Positions 7,014 through 14,326 of a stretch of DNA of 19,566 bases are shown in pieces. The stretch is from Acholeplasmataceae bacterium. Lineage in GTDB: Bacteria > Bacillota_I > Bacilli_A > ML615J-28 > CAG-698. The notes beneath the pieces were generated by a model, which was given only the letters and a program-made list of their open reading frames with translations, had not been told where the DNA came from and searched no databases. The stretch spans positions 1 through 19,566 of the forward strand of contig DUUA01000040.1 in NCBI GenBank assembly GCA_012841765.1, given 5' to 3'. The translations under genes were made by a program, and so were the position numbers. Position 1 is the first letter of the stretch. Every line of letters begins with the position of its first letter.

Positions 7014-7975
7014 AGTTATTAATGGTTGTAATTTTATCATTTTTACTAGGGGCATCGCCGGCTAGTGAAAGCAAAGAAAATTACTTAAATGAAATAGATG
7101 AAGCTTATAATGACTATTCTTATCAAGAATACAGTAATGATTATTATGACATTATTGTTGTTGAAGGAATAATCAATGGGAAAGTACACCAAGGGATTTT
7201 CTTTTTTAACGATGTTTCTAGAAATTATAAAGTTTATTTAATTAATACTAAAAATGAGCGATTATATTATCCTAAAGAAACTTCTCGTGGAGATGTTTCT
7301 GTAGTCTCTTTATTACTTGATAAAGCTGATAGTTATGAAGTCTCCGTTTTTAATAAGGATTTGATTCAACAATCAACTATTTTTGAGTTTAGTATGGAAC
7401 CAAAAACAGTAGAAGAAGTTAAAGCTAATAGTACAAATGTTGGACAAAATTTAGGAACAACTTCTGTAAGTTTGAAGTTATTAAAAAAACCTTTTAATAT
7501 ACAGGCTGACTTGGTGCAAGTGATTATTGCAATATCTATAGGATTAATTGGTGTTTGTGTTTTTGTAATATTTTATTATAAAAAAAGAGGAAAAGGAATG
7601 TTTGCTATTGAAAATAAAACAGAAAACATTTTTAATTTTAAAGAATTTATTGAATCAAATAATTATGAAGAAAACATAATTGATACTCAAATAGTAAGTG
7701 ATGAATACCATGGAACAGACAGTGTTCAAGATATAGTAAAAGGAAATAATAAAGAAGTATATAAACGATATTATAGGAATGTTGAAGAAGAGTATTCAGG
7801 ATTTGATATTAAGGAACATTTGATTTCCAAAAATTTACCTACTGAGTATTCAGGTTTAGATAGTATTGAGAAAAACAAAATAATGTTAGAACTAATGACT
7901 TTAAAAAGCAAAGAAATTATTACTAACGATGATTATTTAGAAGAGACAATGAAATTATGGAAAGAATCAAATTAG
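7010..7975 (+). CDS. Single-pass membrane protein of unknown function with SHOCT-like C-terminus
   Basis: I do not recognise a family for the whole 321-residue protein. It has a hydrophobic N-terminus (1-20, ending GASPASES) that reads as a signal peptide without a lipobox Cys, an outer domain (about 21-165) starting with a Tyr/Asp/Glu-rich stretch (DEAYNDYSYQEYSNDYYD), one membrane helix (about 168-190) followed by KKRGKG, and a cytosolic part (about 195-321). The cytosolic part holds three copies of EYxGxD, at 232-237, 261-266 and 279-284. The final 30 residues (LELMTLKSKEIITNDDYLEE...) resemble the SHOCT motif, a short oligomerisation helix pair. It overlaps prmC by 4 bases and tsaC by 19, so it is co-translated with tRNA and translation-factor genes. 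In B. subtilis, spoIIR and other genes sit between prmC and ywlC; I see no similarity to SpoIIR. Confidence 0.85.
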   Translation: MKLLMVVILSFLLGASPASESKENYLNEIDEAYNDYSYQEYSNDYYDIIVVEGIINGKVHQGIFFFNDVSRNYKVYLINTKNERLYYPKETSRGDVSVVSLLLDKADSYEVSVFNKDLIQQSTIFEFSMEPKTVEEVKANSTNVGQNLGTTSVSLKLLKKPFNIQADLVQVIIAISIGLIGVCVFVIFYYKKRGKGMFAIENKTENIFNFKEFIESNNYEENIIDTQIVSDEYHGTDSVQDIVKGNNKEVYKRYYRNVEEEYSGFDIKEHLISKNLPTEYSGLDSIEKNKIMLELMTLKSKEIITNDDYLEETMKLWKESN

Positions 7976-8535
7976 TTGATTTTCTAAAATTTAAAAAAGA
8001 AGATTTAATTGGTAAAGTTATTTGTTTCCCAACAGATACTGTTTATGGAATGGGTGCAATGATTAATGATTTTGAAGCTATTGAAAAAATATTTCAAATT
8101 AAAGGAAGAGATTTTATTAAACCGCTTGCTAATTTAATTGGAAATGTTGATGATATAGATGAGTTTGTTATTAATAGGTCAAATTTTGTTAATGATATTA
8201 TCAAGACATATTGGCCAGGTCCATTAACAATAATATTTAATAAAAGAAAAGAAGTAAATATTAAAAATAATTTTAATACAATTAGTTTTAGAATGCCTAA
8301 TTCTTTGATTAGTTTATCGATATTAAAACAATTTGGCCCTTTTGCTACTACATCAGTTAATAAAAGCGGGGGCAGAGAATTATCAAATATTTTGGATATT
8401 GAATCAGAGTTTAAAGATGATATCGATTATATAATTGTTGATAAAGCCACTTTATCAAAAGTGCCTTCTACTGTTATTGATATTACCAATGATACTATTG
8501 AGGTTATCAGAAAAGGAGTGATTTCATTTGAATAA
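7957..8535 (+). CDS. tsaC: L-threonylcarbamoyladenylate synthase (TsaC/Sua5/YwlC)
   Basis: This 192-residue protein has the YrdC fold only, without the extra Sua5 domain. Key segments: CFPTDTVYGMGAMIND, IFQIKGRDFIKPL (the KxR...KPL nucleotide/bicarbonate site), YWPGPLTIIF, SFRMPNS and TTSVNKSGG (equivalent to the usual ATSANxSG). It makes threonylcarbamoyl-AMP from Thr, bicarbonate and ATP, the first step of t6A37 formation in ANN-decoding tRNAs. ATG 7957 lies inside the end of the membrane protein gene and gives the typical short N-terminus before the first strand. The 3' end overlaps luxS by 8 bases. prfA-prmC-tsaC clustering is common in Bacillota. Confidence 0.94.
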   Translation: MERIKLVDFLKFKKEDLIGKVICFPTDTVYGMGAMINDFEAIEKIFQIKGRDFIKPLANLIGNVDDIDEFVINRSNFVNDIIKTYWPGPLTIIFNKRKEVNIKNNFNTISFRMPNSLISLSILKQFGPFATTSVNKSGGRELSNILDIESEFKDDIDYIIVDKATLSKVPSTVIDITNDTIEVIRKGVISFE

Positions 8536-9007
8536 GAAAATATCTTCTTTTGAAGTAAATCATGATGTTTTACTTCCAGGTATATATGTTTCAAGACAAG
8601 ATAGATATAATAATGAATGGGTAACAACTTTTGATTTAAGGATGACTATTCCTAATAAAGAAGAAGTTATGGAAACGGATGGAATTCATACATTAGAACA
8701 TCTTGGAGCTACTTATTTTAGAAATGATTTAATTTTTAAAAATAAAATAATGTATTTTGGCCCAATGGGATGTCGAACAGGTTTTTATTTAATGGTGTTT
8801 GGAAAGTATGAACCACTAGATGTTATTAATGTAGTTAGACAAATGTTTGAATTCATTAAAGAATATGTAGGAAATATCCCTGGTGTAAGTAGTAGGGAAT
8901 GTGGTAATTATTTGGATCATAACTTAATAAAGGCTAAAGAATATGCAAACAGTTATTTAAAATTACTAAACAATATTAAACCTGAAAATTTAAAATATAA
9001 CGAATAA
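8528..9007 (+). CDS. luxS: S-ribosylhomocysteine lyase LuxS
   Basis: This 159-residue protein is of normal LuxS length. It cleaves S-ribosylhomocysteine to homocysteine and DPD, the precursor of autoinducer-2, detoxifying the product of AdoMet-dependent methylation. The metal ligands H54 and H58 in HTLEHLGATYFRN, C125 in SSRECGNY, the base E57 and C82 in GPMGCRTGFYL are all present at the positions known from B. subtilis (H54, H58, C84, C126). The start is TTG 8528, preceded by AAAAGGAGTGAT (8511-8522); it overlaps the tsaC end. The gene sits downstream of a methyltransferase gene (prmC) in the same operon, though LuxS serves all AdoMet use in the cell. No terminator is visible after it. Confidence 0.96.
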   Translation: MNKKISSFEVNHDVLLPGIYVSRQDRYNNEWVTTFDLRMTIPNKEEVMETDGIHTLEHLGATYFRNDLIFKNKIMYFGPMGCRTGFYLMVFGKYEPLDVINVVRQMFEFIKEYVGNIPGVSSRECGNYLDHNLIKAKEYANSYLKLLNNIKPENLKYNE

Positions 9008-9033
9008 ATTTGGTGGTTATTATGGTGTAGTTA

Positions 9034-9042
9034 TGTTATAAT
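9034..9042 (+). promoter_or_regulatory. Promoter of upp (extended -10)
   Basis: TGTTATAAT (9034-9042) is a consensus TGn-extended -10. No convincing -35 is seen. Transcription would start near 9049. A strong Shine-Dalgarno AAAGGAGAG (9057-9065) follows, before ATG 9073. As no terminator follows luxS, upp may also be read from the long upstream operon. Confidence 0.65.
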
Positions 9043-9072
9043 AAGTAAATTATTATAAAGGAGAGTAAAATA

Positions 9073-9702
9073 ATGAACGGTAAATTAGTTATTTTTAATC
9101 ATCCGCTAATTCATCATAAACTAGGATTGATTCGTGATGAGAAAACAGGTACCAAAGATTTTCGCCAAACAGTTTCAGAAATTGCAATGCTAATGGCGTA
9201 TGAGGTTACAAGAGATTTGCCTACTGTTGAAGTAGACATAATGACACCGGTAGGACTTGCTAAATGCAAGGAACTTGAAAAACAAGTTGTTATTGTCCCT
9301 ATTTTAAGAGCTGGGCTAGGAATGGTAGAAAGTATTCTTACTTTGATACCAACTGCTAAAGTTGGTCATGTTGGAGTATTTAGAAATGAAGAAACATTAG
9401 AGCCTGAAGAGTATTATGCAAAGTTTCCTGATATTATTGCAGATGCTACAGTATTAGTAGTTGATCCTATGTTAGCTACTGGTGGCAGTGTTTGTCACGC
9501 CTTTAGATTACTAAAAGCAAAGGGATGCAAAGATATATGTTACGTTGGTTTAGTTGGAGCGCCAGAAGGAGTAAAAAGGGTTCAAAAAGAATTCCCTGAT
9601 ATCGATATCTTTTTAGCAGCATTAGATGAGAAATTAAATGAAAAAGGATATATTGTCCCTGGACTAGGCGATTGTGGTGACCGTTTGTACGGAACAAAAT
9701 AA
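9073..9702 (+). CDS. upp: Uracil phosphoribosyltransferase
   Basis: This 209-residue protein is of standard UPRT length. It converts uracil and PRPP to UMP in pyrimidine salvage. Visible features are the N-terminal [22 protein letters not shown], the hood segment [11 protein letters not shown], the PRPP-binding loop [11 protein letters not shown] (129-139) and the uracil-binding C-terminus [16 protein letters not shown]. It has its own promoter and terminator. In B. subtilis upp lies directly upstream of the F-type ATP synthase operon; here it lies directly upstream of a V-type ATPase operon. Confidence 0.98.
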   Translation: MNGKLVIFNHPLIHHKLGLIRDEKTGTKDFRQTVSEIAMLMAYEVTRDLPTVEVDIMTPVGLAKCKELEKQVVIVPILRAGLGMVESILTLIPTAKVGHVGVFRNEETLEPEEYYAKFPDIIADATVLVVDPMLATGGSVCHAFRLLKAKGCKDICYVGLVGAPEGVKRVQKEFPDIDIFLAALDEKLNEKGYIVPGLGDCGDRLYGTK

Positions 9703-9703
9703 C

Positions 9704-9726
9704 AGGGGTGCAAACGCACTCTTTTT
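9704..9726 (+). terminator. Rho-independent terminator after upp
   Basis: An 8-bp stem AGGGGTGC (9704-9711) / GCACTCTT (9716-9723), including two G-T pairs, closes an AAAC loop and runs into five T residues (9722-9726). The two wobble pairs make it weaker than the others here. With only 30 nt and no clear promoter between it and the ATPase operon, it may work as a partial terminator. Confidence 0.75.
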
Positions 9727-9756
9727 ATATTATAAATAAAGATTGGTGGTGAAAAA

Positions 9757-10065
9757 ATGTCAATTATAAAAGCTATTAAAAAAACAGAAGTTAAGGTGGA
9801 ATTAGCAAAAATTGAAGCTAATAATAAAGTTAAAGACCTTCTTAATGAAGCTAAAAAAGAGGCTAATTTACTTTCTGAAGAAAAACATGATAATTTTTTA
9901 TTAGAAAAGAAAGTTGAAGAAGCTGCTTTAGAAACCAAGATTAATGATCTTGAAGATAAATTTAATAAGCAGTATGAAAATTTAAAAACTAATAATGAAA
10001 AAGTAGCTAAGAATAATCAGACAGAAGCAATTAATTATATTTTAAAAAAGGTTTTTGAGATATGA
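9757..10065 (+). CDS. ntpF: V-type ATPase peripheral-stalk subunit (NtpF / subunit G-H type)
   Basis: This 102-residue, almost wholly helical protein is rich in K, E, A and N, with a heptad-like pattern from about residue 10 to 85 and a C-terminal NYILKKVFEI that matches the end of bacterial V-ATPase stalk subunits of about 100 residues. It should form a coiled coil with subunit E, linking V1 to subunit I. It is the first gene of the operon, matching ntpF of the Enterococcus hirae ntpFIKECGABD order. GGTGGTGA lies before ATG. It ends with TGA in a 4-base ATGA overlap with ntpI. Assignment rests on position, length and coiled-coil character, as such stalk subunits diverge strongly. Confidence 0.8.
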   Translation: MSIIKAIKKTEVKVELAKIEANNKVKDLLNEAKKEANLLSEEKHDNFLLEKKVEEAALETKINDLEDKFNKQYENLKTNNEKVAKNNQTEAINYILKKVFEI

Positions 10066-11921
10066 TTGTAAAAATGAAAAAAGTACATTTGGTTGTACTA
10101 GAGGAAGATAAGGATAACTTATTACAGGCGTTGCAAAAAAATGGCAATATAATGTTAATAAAACAAGAAGAAGAACAAGATATTAATAATAAAAAAATTG
10201 ATGATGCGATTATAAGAGTTAAAGAATCTTTAAAAATTTTGCAACCTTATCAAGAAAAGAAAAAATTTATTACTGAAATTTCTGAAGTGCAATATCAAGA
10301 TTTTATTAATGTGGAAGAAAAAAACGAAGAATTAATTGATGAAATTAGGAAGATTAACTTTGATATTGAAAGAATGGAAAATGAAATTTCTTCTTTAAAA
10401 GAAAAGAAGCAAGTATATCTTCCTTGGAAAGATTTTTCTTTTAAATTGAACGATTTGGAGAATACAAAATATACATTTGTTCATACAGGTATTATGCGTA
10501 ATGATAAATTTAAATTATTTGTTGAAAGTATTGAAGATTTAAATGTTGTTTATGAATTTAAAAAAACAACAGCAACATTGGGGAGTTTAATTTTATTCAC
10601 TTATTTGGATGATGAAATTATAGTTGATGGTCAGTTAAAATTTTATGATTTTCAAGAAATAAGTTTACCGAGAATTGATAAAACAGCAAAAGAAGTTTTA
10701 GATAATATTAGTTTTGAAGTTAAAAATTTAGAAGATGAAATTAGTAATTTGGAAAAGAAGTTTATTGGGCTTGCAAAACAACAGAAAGATATAGAACTCT
10801 ACAGTGATCAAATGCATTCAATAAAAGAATTAGATAATGCTCCTTTTAAAGGAACATTGGAAGCTATTTATTTTGAAGGTTGGGTTCCTGAGAATAAATG
10901 CAGTTCAATTGAAAGCACTGTTTCTAAAGTTACATCATTTTATGATATTAATTTTGTTGAACCAGAGGAGGGAGATGTTCCTCCAACAAAAATAGAGAAT
11001 AATGCTCTAGTAAAGCCTTTTGAAACTATTACTGATATGTTTGCAACACCAGCTCAAGGAGAAATTGATCCTAATCCTGTAATGAGTATATGGTATTGGA
11101 TCATCTTTGGGATGATGATGGGAGATGTTGGATACGGAATAATTATGTCTGTATTTAGTTTCTTATTTATTAAAATTAAAAAACCAAGAGGTGGCACTAG
11201 GAAAATGTTACAAGTGTTTGCATATACTGGTATTTCAACAATCATTTGGGGAGTAATGTTTGGAAGCATTTTTGGATTTGAATTGTGGAAACCAGTTTTA
11301 GTTGCGCCAATTGAAGAGCCTTTAACATTATTAATTGTTTCACTTATTGTTGGTGGGCTTCATATTATAACTGGGTTATTAACAAAAGCTTATGGTTTAA
11401 TAAAAAATGGTAAAGCCTGGGATGCTATTTTTGATCAATTTAGCTGGGTAGCTATCTTAATAGGAATAGGATTTATTTTCTTACCAGTTCCAATTTATGT
11501 TGTTTATGGATTAATTGGTTTTGGTGTTGTTACTATTTTATTAACTGCTGGCAGATCAAAAAGAAATATATTTGGAAAAGCAACTGGTGGATTATTAGGA
11601 TTATATGGAATCACATCATACATGAGTGATATTTTGTCTTATTCGAGAATACTTGCATTAAGTTTATCAACAGCAGTTATCGCTTATGTAATGAATTTAC
11701 TTGCAGGTATGGTAATGGGATCTATTATTGGTGTGTTTTTTGGAATTATAATTTATATTATTGGTCATACATTTAATATTGCAATGGGTTTATTGTCAGC
11801 TTATGTTCATGATGGGCGTTTGCAATATGTTGAGTTTTTTGGGAAATTTTATGAAGGTGGTGGATATGCATTTACCCCTTTATCATTAAAATTAGAATAT
11901 ACATATAGAGTTATTGAATAA
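10062..11921 (+). CDS. ntpI: V-type ATPase subunit I (membrane stator, subunit a)
   Basis: This 619-residue protein has a cytosolic N-terminal half (1-340) starting MIVKMKKVHLVV with long coiled-coil stretches (about 80-115 and 215-245), then a membrane half from about 341 with roughly seven to eight helices (first: SIWYWIIFGMMMGDVGYG). R529 in SYSRILALSL is the essential stator arginine next to the rotor ring that displaces the ion from the c-subunit Glu. It carries the two half-channels for ion transport. E. hirae NtpI is somewhat longer (about 660). The start overlaps ntpF; ntpK follows after 14 nt with its own Shine-Dalgarno (AAAAGGAG). Confidence 0.95.
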   Translation: MIVKMKKVHLVVLEEDKDNLLQALQKNGNIMLIKQEEEQDINNKKIDDAIIRVKESLKILQPYQEKKKFITEISEVQYQDFINVEEKNEELIDEIRKINFDIERMENEISSLKEKKQVYLPWKDFSFKLNDLENTKYTFVHTGIMRNDKFKLFVESIEDLNVVYEFKKTTATLGSLILFTYLDDEIIVDGQLKFYDFQEISLPRIDKTAKEVLDNISFEVKNLEDEISNLEKKFIGLAKQQKDIELYSDQMHSIKELDNAPFKGTLEAIYFEGWVPENKCSSIESTVSKVTSFYDINFVEPEEGDVPPTKIENNALVKPFETITDMFATPAQGEIDPNPVMSIWYWIIFGMMMGDVGYGIIMSVFSFLFIKIKKPRGGTRKMLQVFAYTGISTIIWGVMFGSIFGFELWKPVLVAPIEEPLTLLIVSLIVGGLHIITGLLTKAYGLIKNGKAWDAIFDQFSWVAILIGIGFIFLPVPIYVVYGLIGFGVVTILLTAGRSKRNIFGKATGGLLGLYGITSYMSDILSYSRILALSLSTAVIAYVMNLLAGMVMGSIIGVFFGIIIYIIGHTFNIAMGLLSAYVHDGRLQYVEFFGKFYEGGGYAFTPLSLKLEYTYRVIE

Positions 11922-11935
11922 AAGGAGAAAATATT

Positions 11936-12403
11936 ATGACTACAGGTACAATTATTGCAATTATTGGAGCGGCACTAGCTGCTATTTTACCAGGAATTGG
12001 TTCAGTTTTTGGTGTTTCTATGGGAGGAAAGGCAGCTAACGGTGTTATGTCTGAAAAACCTGAATTATTTGGTAGAATTTTAATTCTTGAAGCTTTACCA
12101 GGAACTCAAGGAATTTATGGATTCCTTGCGGCAATTTTATTAATGGTTCAAATAGGGTTACTAGGAGGTTCTCCAGCTGCATTAGAATTATCTCAAGGTT
12201 GGGCTTATTTTGGAGCATGTATGCCGATAGCAATCGTAGGATTGATTTCAGCAATTAGTCAGGGAAAAGTTGCAGCTTCAGCTATTCATATGACTGCAAA
12301 GCAACCAGAAGCTTCAGTAAAAGGTATGACTTTAACAGCTATGGTAGAAACATATGCCATTCTTACTTTGTTAGTTTCAATTTTATTGATTTTTGGAATT
12401 TAA
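11936..12403 (+). CDS. ntpK: V-type ATPase subunit K (c-ring proteolipid, probably Na+-binding)
   Basis: This 155-residue protein has four membrane helices as two fused hairpins, like E. hirae NtpK (156 residues). The ion-carrying Glu is E138 in MVETYAIL. The first hairpin has no matching Glu but holds LPGTQG, giving L54, T57 and Q58; Q109 lies in the third helix (ISQG). These correspond to the NtpK Na+ ligands L61, T64, Q65, Q110 and E139, so I infer Na+ coupling. One carboxylate per four helices is the arrangement of ATP-driven pumps. The ring turns against subunit I. A strong AAAAGGAG precedes ATG. Confidence 0.96.
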   Translation: MTTGTIIAIIGAALAAILPGIGSVFGVSMGGKAANGVMSEKPELFGRILILEALPGTQGIYGFLAAILLMVQIGLLGGSPAALELSQGWAYFGACMPIAIVGLISAISQGKVAASAIHMTAKQPEASVKGMTLTAMVETYAILTLLVSILLIFGI

Positions 12404-12421
12404 GAGAGTTTGGTTTTATTA

Positions 12422-13051
12422 ATGGAAAAACAAGATATTTATAAAAAGATTGAAGAAAAAGGCAAGGAAGAAGCTAAAAAAATAATTCTTGCTGGAAAAA
12501 AAGAAGCTCAAACTATTAAAATGCAAATTTTAGATAAAGTTGAAGCAGAAATATTAGCAAAAAAAGAAGACTTTTTAAAAAGTATAAGTGAACAATTAGT
12601 TGCTAAAGAATCTGTTTTAAAACAAAAAGAAAAAATGAGTATTTTAAAAGATAAAAAAAATATCATGATTTCAATTTTAGATTCTACATTTCAAGAGATG
12701 CAGAAGATGACGGACGAAAAGTTAAAGAAATATGTTATAACTATTATTAAAAGTGAGACTATATCTGGAAATGAAACTATTAAAGTTTCTAAAGATGAAT
12801 ATGATAAATACTTAAAGCTATTTTCTTCTGAAAAAAGCAAAGAAGATTTAGTACCTTTAGATTTGCTTAATAGTGAATTAGGTAAAGATTATAATCTTGT
12901 TTTATCAAATAAAGAAGCAGATATTGATGGAGGATTTATAATTATTAGTAAAAATTATGATATTAATGGTTCATATAAATCAATTCTACAAAGAGTTCTA
13001 GACAATAATGAATCAGAGATTGCAAAAATACTATTTTCAGAGGGAAGATAA
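12422..13051 (+). CDS. ntpE: V-type ATPase subunit E (peripheral stalk)
   Basis: From ATG 12422 the protein has 209 residues. The N-terminal half (about 1-80) is a long K/E/Q-rich coiled coil (IEEKGKEEAKKIILAGKKEA), and the C-terminal globular domain ends with ADIDGGFIIISKNYDINGSY, the typical subunit E segment that binds the top of V1. It pairs with the small stalk subunit encoded by ntpF. An in-frame TTG at 12410 would add four residues, but it sits only one base after AAGAGAG, too close for initiation; ATG 12422 is about 13 nt downstream of GAGAG. The gene directly abuts ntpC. Confidence 0.9.
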   Translation: MEKQDIYKKIEEKGKEEAKKIILAGKKEAQTIKMQILDKVEAEILAKKEDFLKSISEQLVAKESVLKQKEKMSILKDKKNIMISILDSTFQEMQKMTDEKLKKYVITIIKSETISGNETIKVSKDEYDKYLKLFSSEKSKEDLVPLDLLNSELGKDYNLVLSNKEADIDGGFIIISKNYDINGSYKSILQRVLDNNESEIAKILFSEGR

Positions 13052-13990
13052 ATGAATTATCCTTATGCAAATGGAATAATTAGTGCAAAAGTTGAAACAA
13101 TATTAACAAGACAAAAACTTACAAAATTAATAGGGTTGAAAAAGAAAGAAATTATTAAAAATCTAATTGATCTAGGTTATGGAGAATCAAAAGATGATGT
13201 TAGTTTGGAAAAATTAACAGAACAAGAGCTAGTTAAAACTAAAAAGTTTTTAAATAATTTGCAAGTGGATAAAAAAATAATTGATATCTTTTACTTATCT
13301 TATGATTTAATTAAAATAAAGGGAATTAGTAAAGCTAAGTTATTCGAACAAAATTTCTTTAGTGAAGATAAGCTAGGGCTTCTTAGTAATGAAGCAGTTC
13401 AAGAAGCACTTACTGGTAATTTTGATTTGATTCCAAAAAGTTTTATTAAACTTTTTTCAGCAATTAATTCAAAAATTTCTGAAGATCTTACTTCAAGAGA
13501 AGTAAGCAGTTTAATAGAACAAGAAGTAATTAATTTTATTTTTGCAAATATCAAATCATCTGAAAGTTTAAAAGATTACTTTGAAGTGATTATTGATTTT
13601 TCTAATTTAAAGACTTTCATTAGAACTAAAAAAATGTCTTGGAGTCAAGAAGAAATGAAGAGGATGTTACTTCCTAAAGGTAAAATAGCAAAAGAAGTAT
13701 TTTTTAATATTTTTCATAATACTGATTCTGAAATTGTTAAAACTTTTAATAATTATTACCAAGAAAAACTAAGCGAAATAATTTCTAAATATTTTCAAGA
13801 TAAAAACATCAGTAATTTTGATTTCAGTCTTGATAATTTGAAATTACAAATCGTCGAACAATATCAATTTGATATTTTTGGTATGGGACCAATAATTGAT
13901 TACTATTTAAAAAAAGAAACTGAAATCACTAATATTAAACTAATATATTTAAATCCCACAATTAGTGTTGATATGTTATTAGGGCGGTAA
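13052..13990 (+). CDS. ntpC: V-type ATPase subunit C (subunit d, rotor-ring adaptor)
   Basis: This 312-residue, mainly helical protein begins YPYANGIISAKVETILTRQKLTKLI, the typical opening of the bacterial/archaeal subunit C family, and contains NFIFANIKSSESLKDYFEVIIDFSNLKTFIRTKKM and a C-terminal FGMGPIIDYYLKKETEITNIKLI, the conserved end that matches 'G.epii.Yll.ke.Ei.nir'. It forms the funnel that couples the central shaft (D/F) to the K ring. ATG directly follows the ntpE stop, with AGAGGG about 8 nt upstream. It is slightly shorter than family members of about 330-350 residues. Confidence 0.92.
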   Translation: MNYPYANGIISAKVETILTRQKLTKLIGLKKKEIIKNLIDLGYGESKDDVSLEKLTEQELVKTKKFLNNLQVDKKIIDIFYLSYDLIKIKGISKAKLFEQNFFSEDKLGLLSNEAVQEALTGNFDLIPKSFIKLFSAINSKISEDLTSREVSSLIEQEVINFIFANIKSSESLKDYFEVIIDFSNLKTFIRTKKMSWSQEEMKRMLLPKGKIAKEVFFNIFHNTDSEIVKTFNNYYQEKLSEIISKYFQDKNISNFDFSLDNLKLQIVEQYQFDIFGMGPIIDYYLKKETEITNIKLIYLNPTISVDMLLGR

Positions 13991-13995
13991 TGTAG

Positions 13996-14313
13996 ATGAA
14001 CAAATCAAATAAGATATGTGCAATTGGCGAGAACAATAACATTTCTATTTTTAAAGGTATTGGCGTAGACACTTTAGTAACTGATGATATAGAAGAAATA
14101 GATAAATATATTTTTAATATGGTTAAAGATGGTTGTAAAATTGTTTATATTAGTGAAAAACTTTATAGTAAAATTACTGAAATATTAGATAAATACAAAC
14201 ATAAACCTTTTCCTGTTGTGATACCTATTCCTATTAATGAAGAAGTTGAAGGTGTAGGAATAGAAAAAGTAAGGAAAAATGTGGAAAAGGCTATTGGCTT
14301 TGATATATTTTAG
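13996..14313 (+). CDS. ntpG: V-type ATPase subunit F (NtpG, central shaft)
   Basis: This 105-residue protein shows the subunit F pattern: a first strand [20 protein letters not shown], a middle [20 protein letters not shown], then [10 protein letters not shown] and a C-terminal helix starting [20 protein letters not shown]. It is a CheY-like small domain that packs on subunit D in the rotating shaft. It is called NtpG in Enterococcus and AtpF or subunit F elsewhere. It begins five bases after the ntpC stop; the GGGCGG overlapping the ntpC end can serve as ribosome-binding site. The next gene starts 13 nt after its stop. Confidence 0.92.
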   Translation: MNKSNKICAIGENNNISIFKGIGVDTLVTDDIEEIDKYIFNMVKDGCKIVYISEKLYSKITEILDKYKHKPFPVVIPIPINEEVEGVGIEKVRKNVEKAIGFDIF

Positions 14314-14326
14314 AAAGGATAAGGAA

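Noticed and set aside
9503..9938. Minus-strand open frames opposite upp and ntpF
   Set aside because: Shadows of conserved genes; one crosses the upp terminator, which argues against a real gene.
14279..14326. N-terminal extension of V-ATPase subunit A (16 extra residues)
   Set aside because: It overlaps the end of ntpG, is not part of the family N-terminus, and ATG 14327 has a well-placed AAAGGA.
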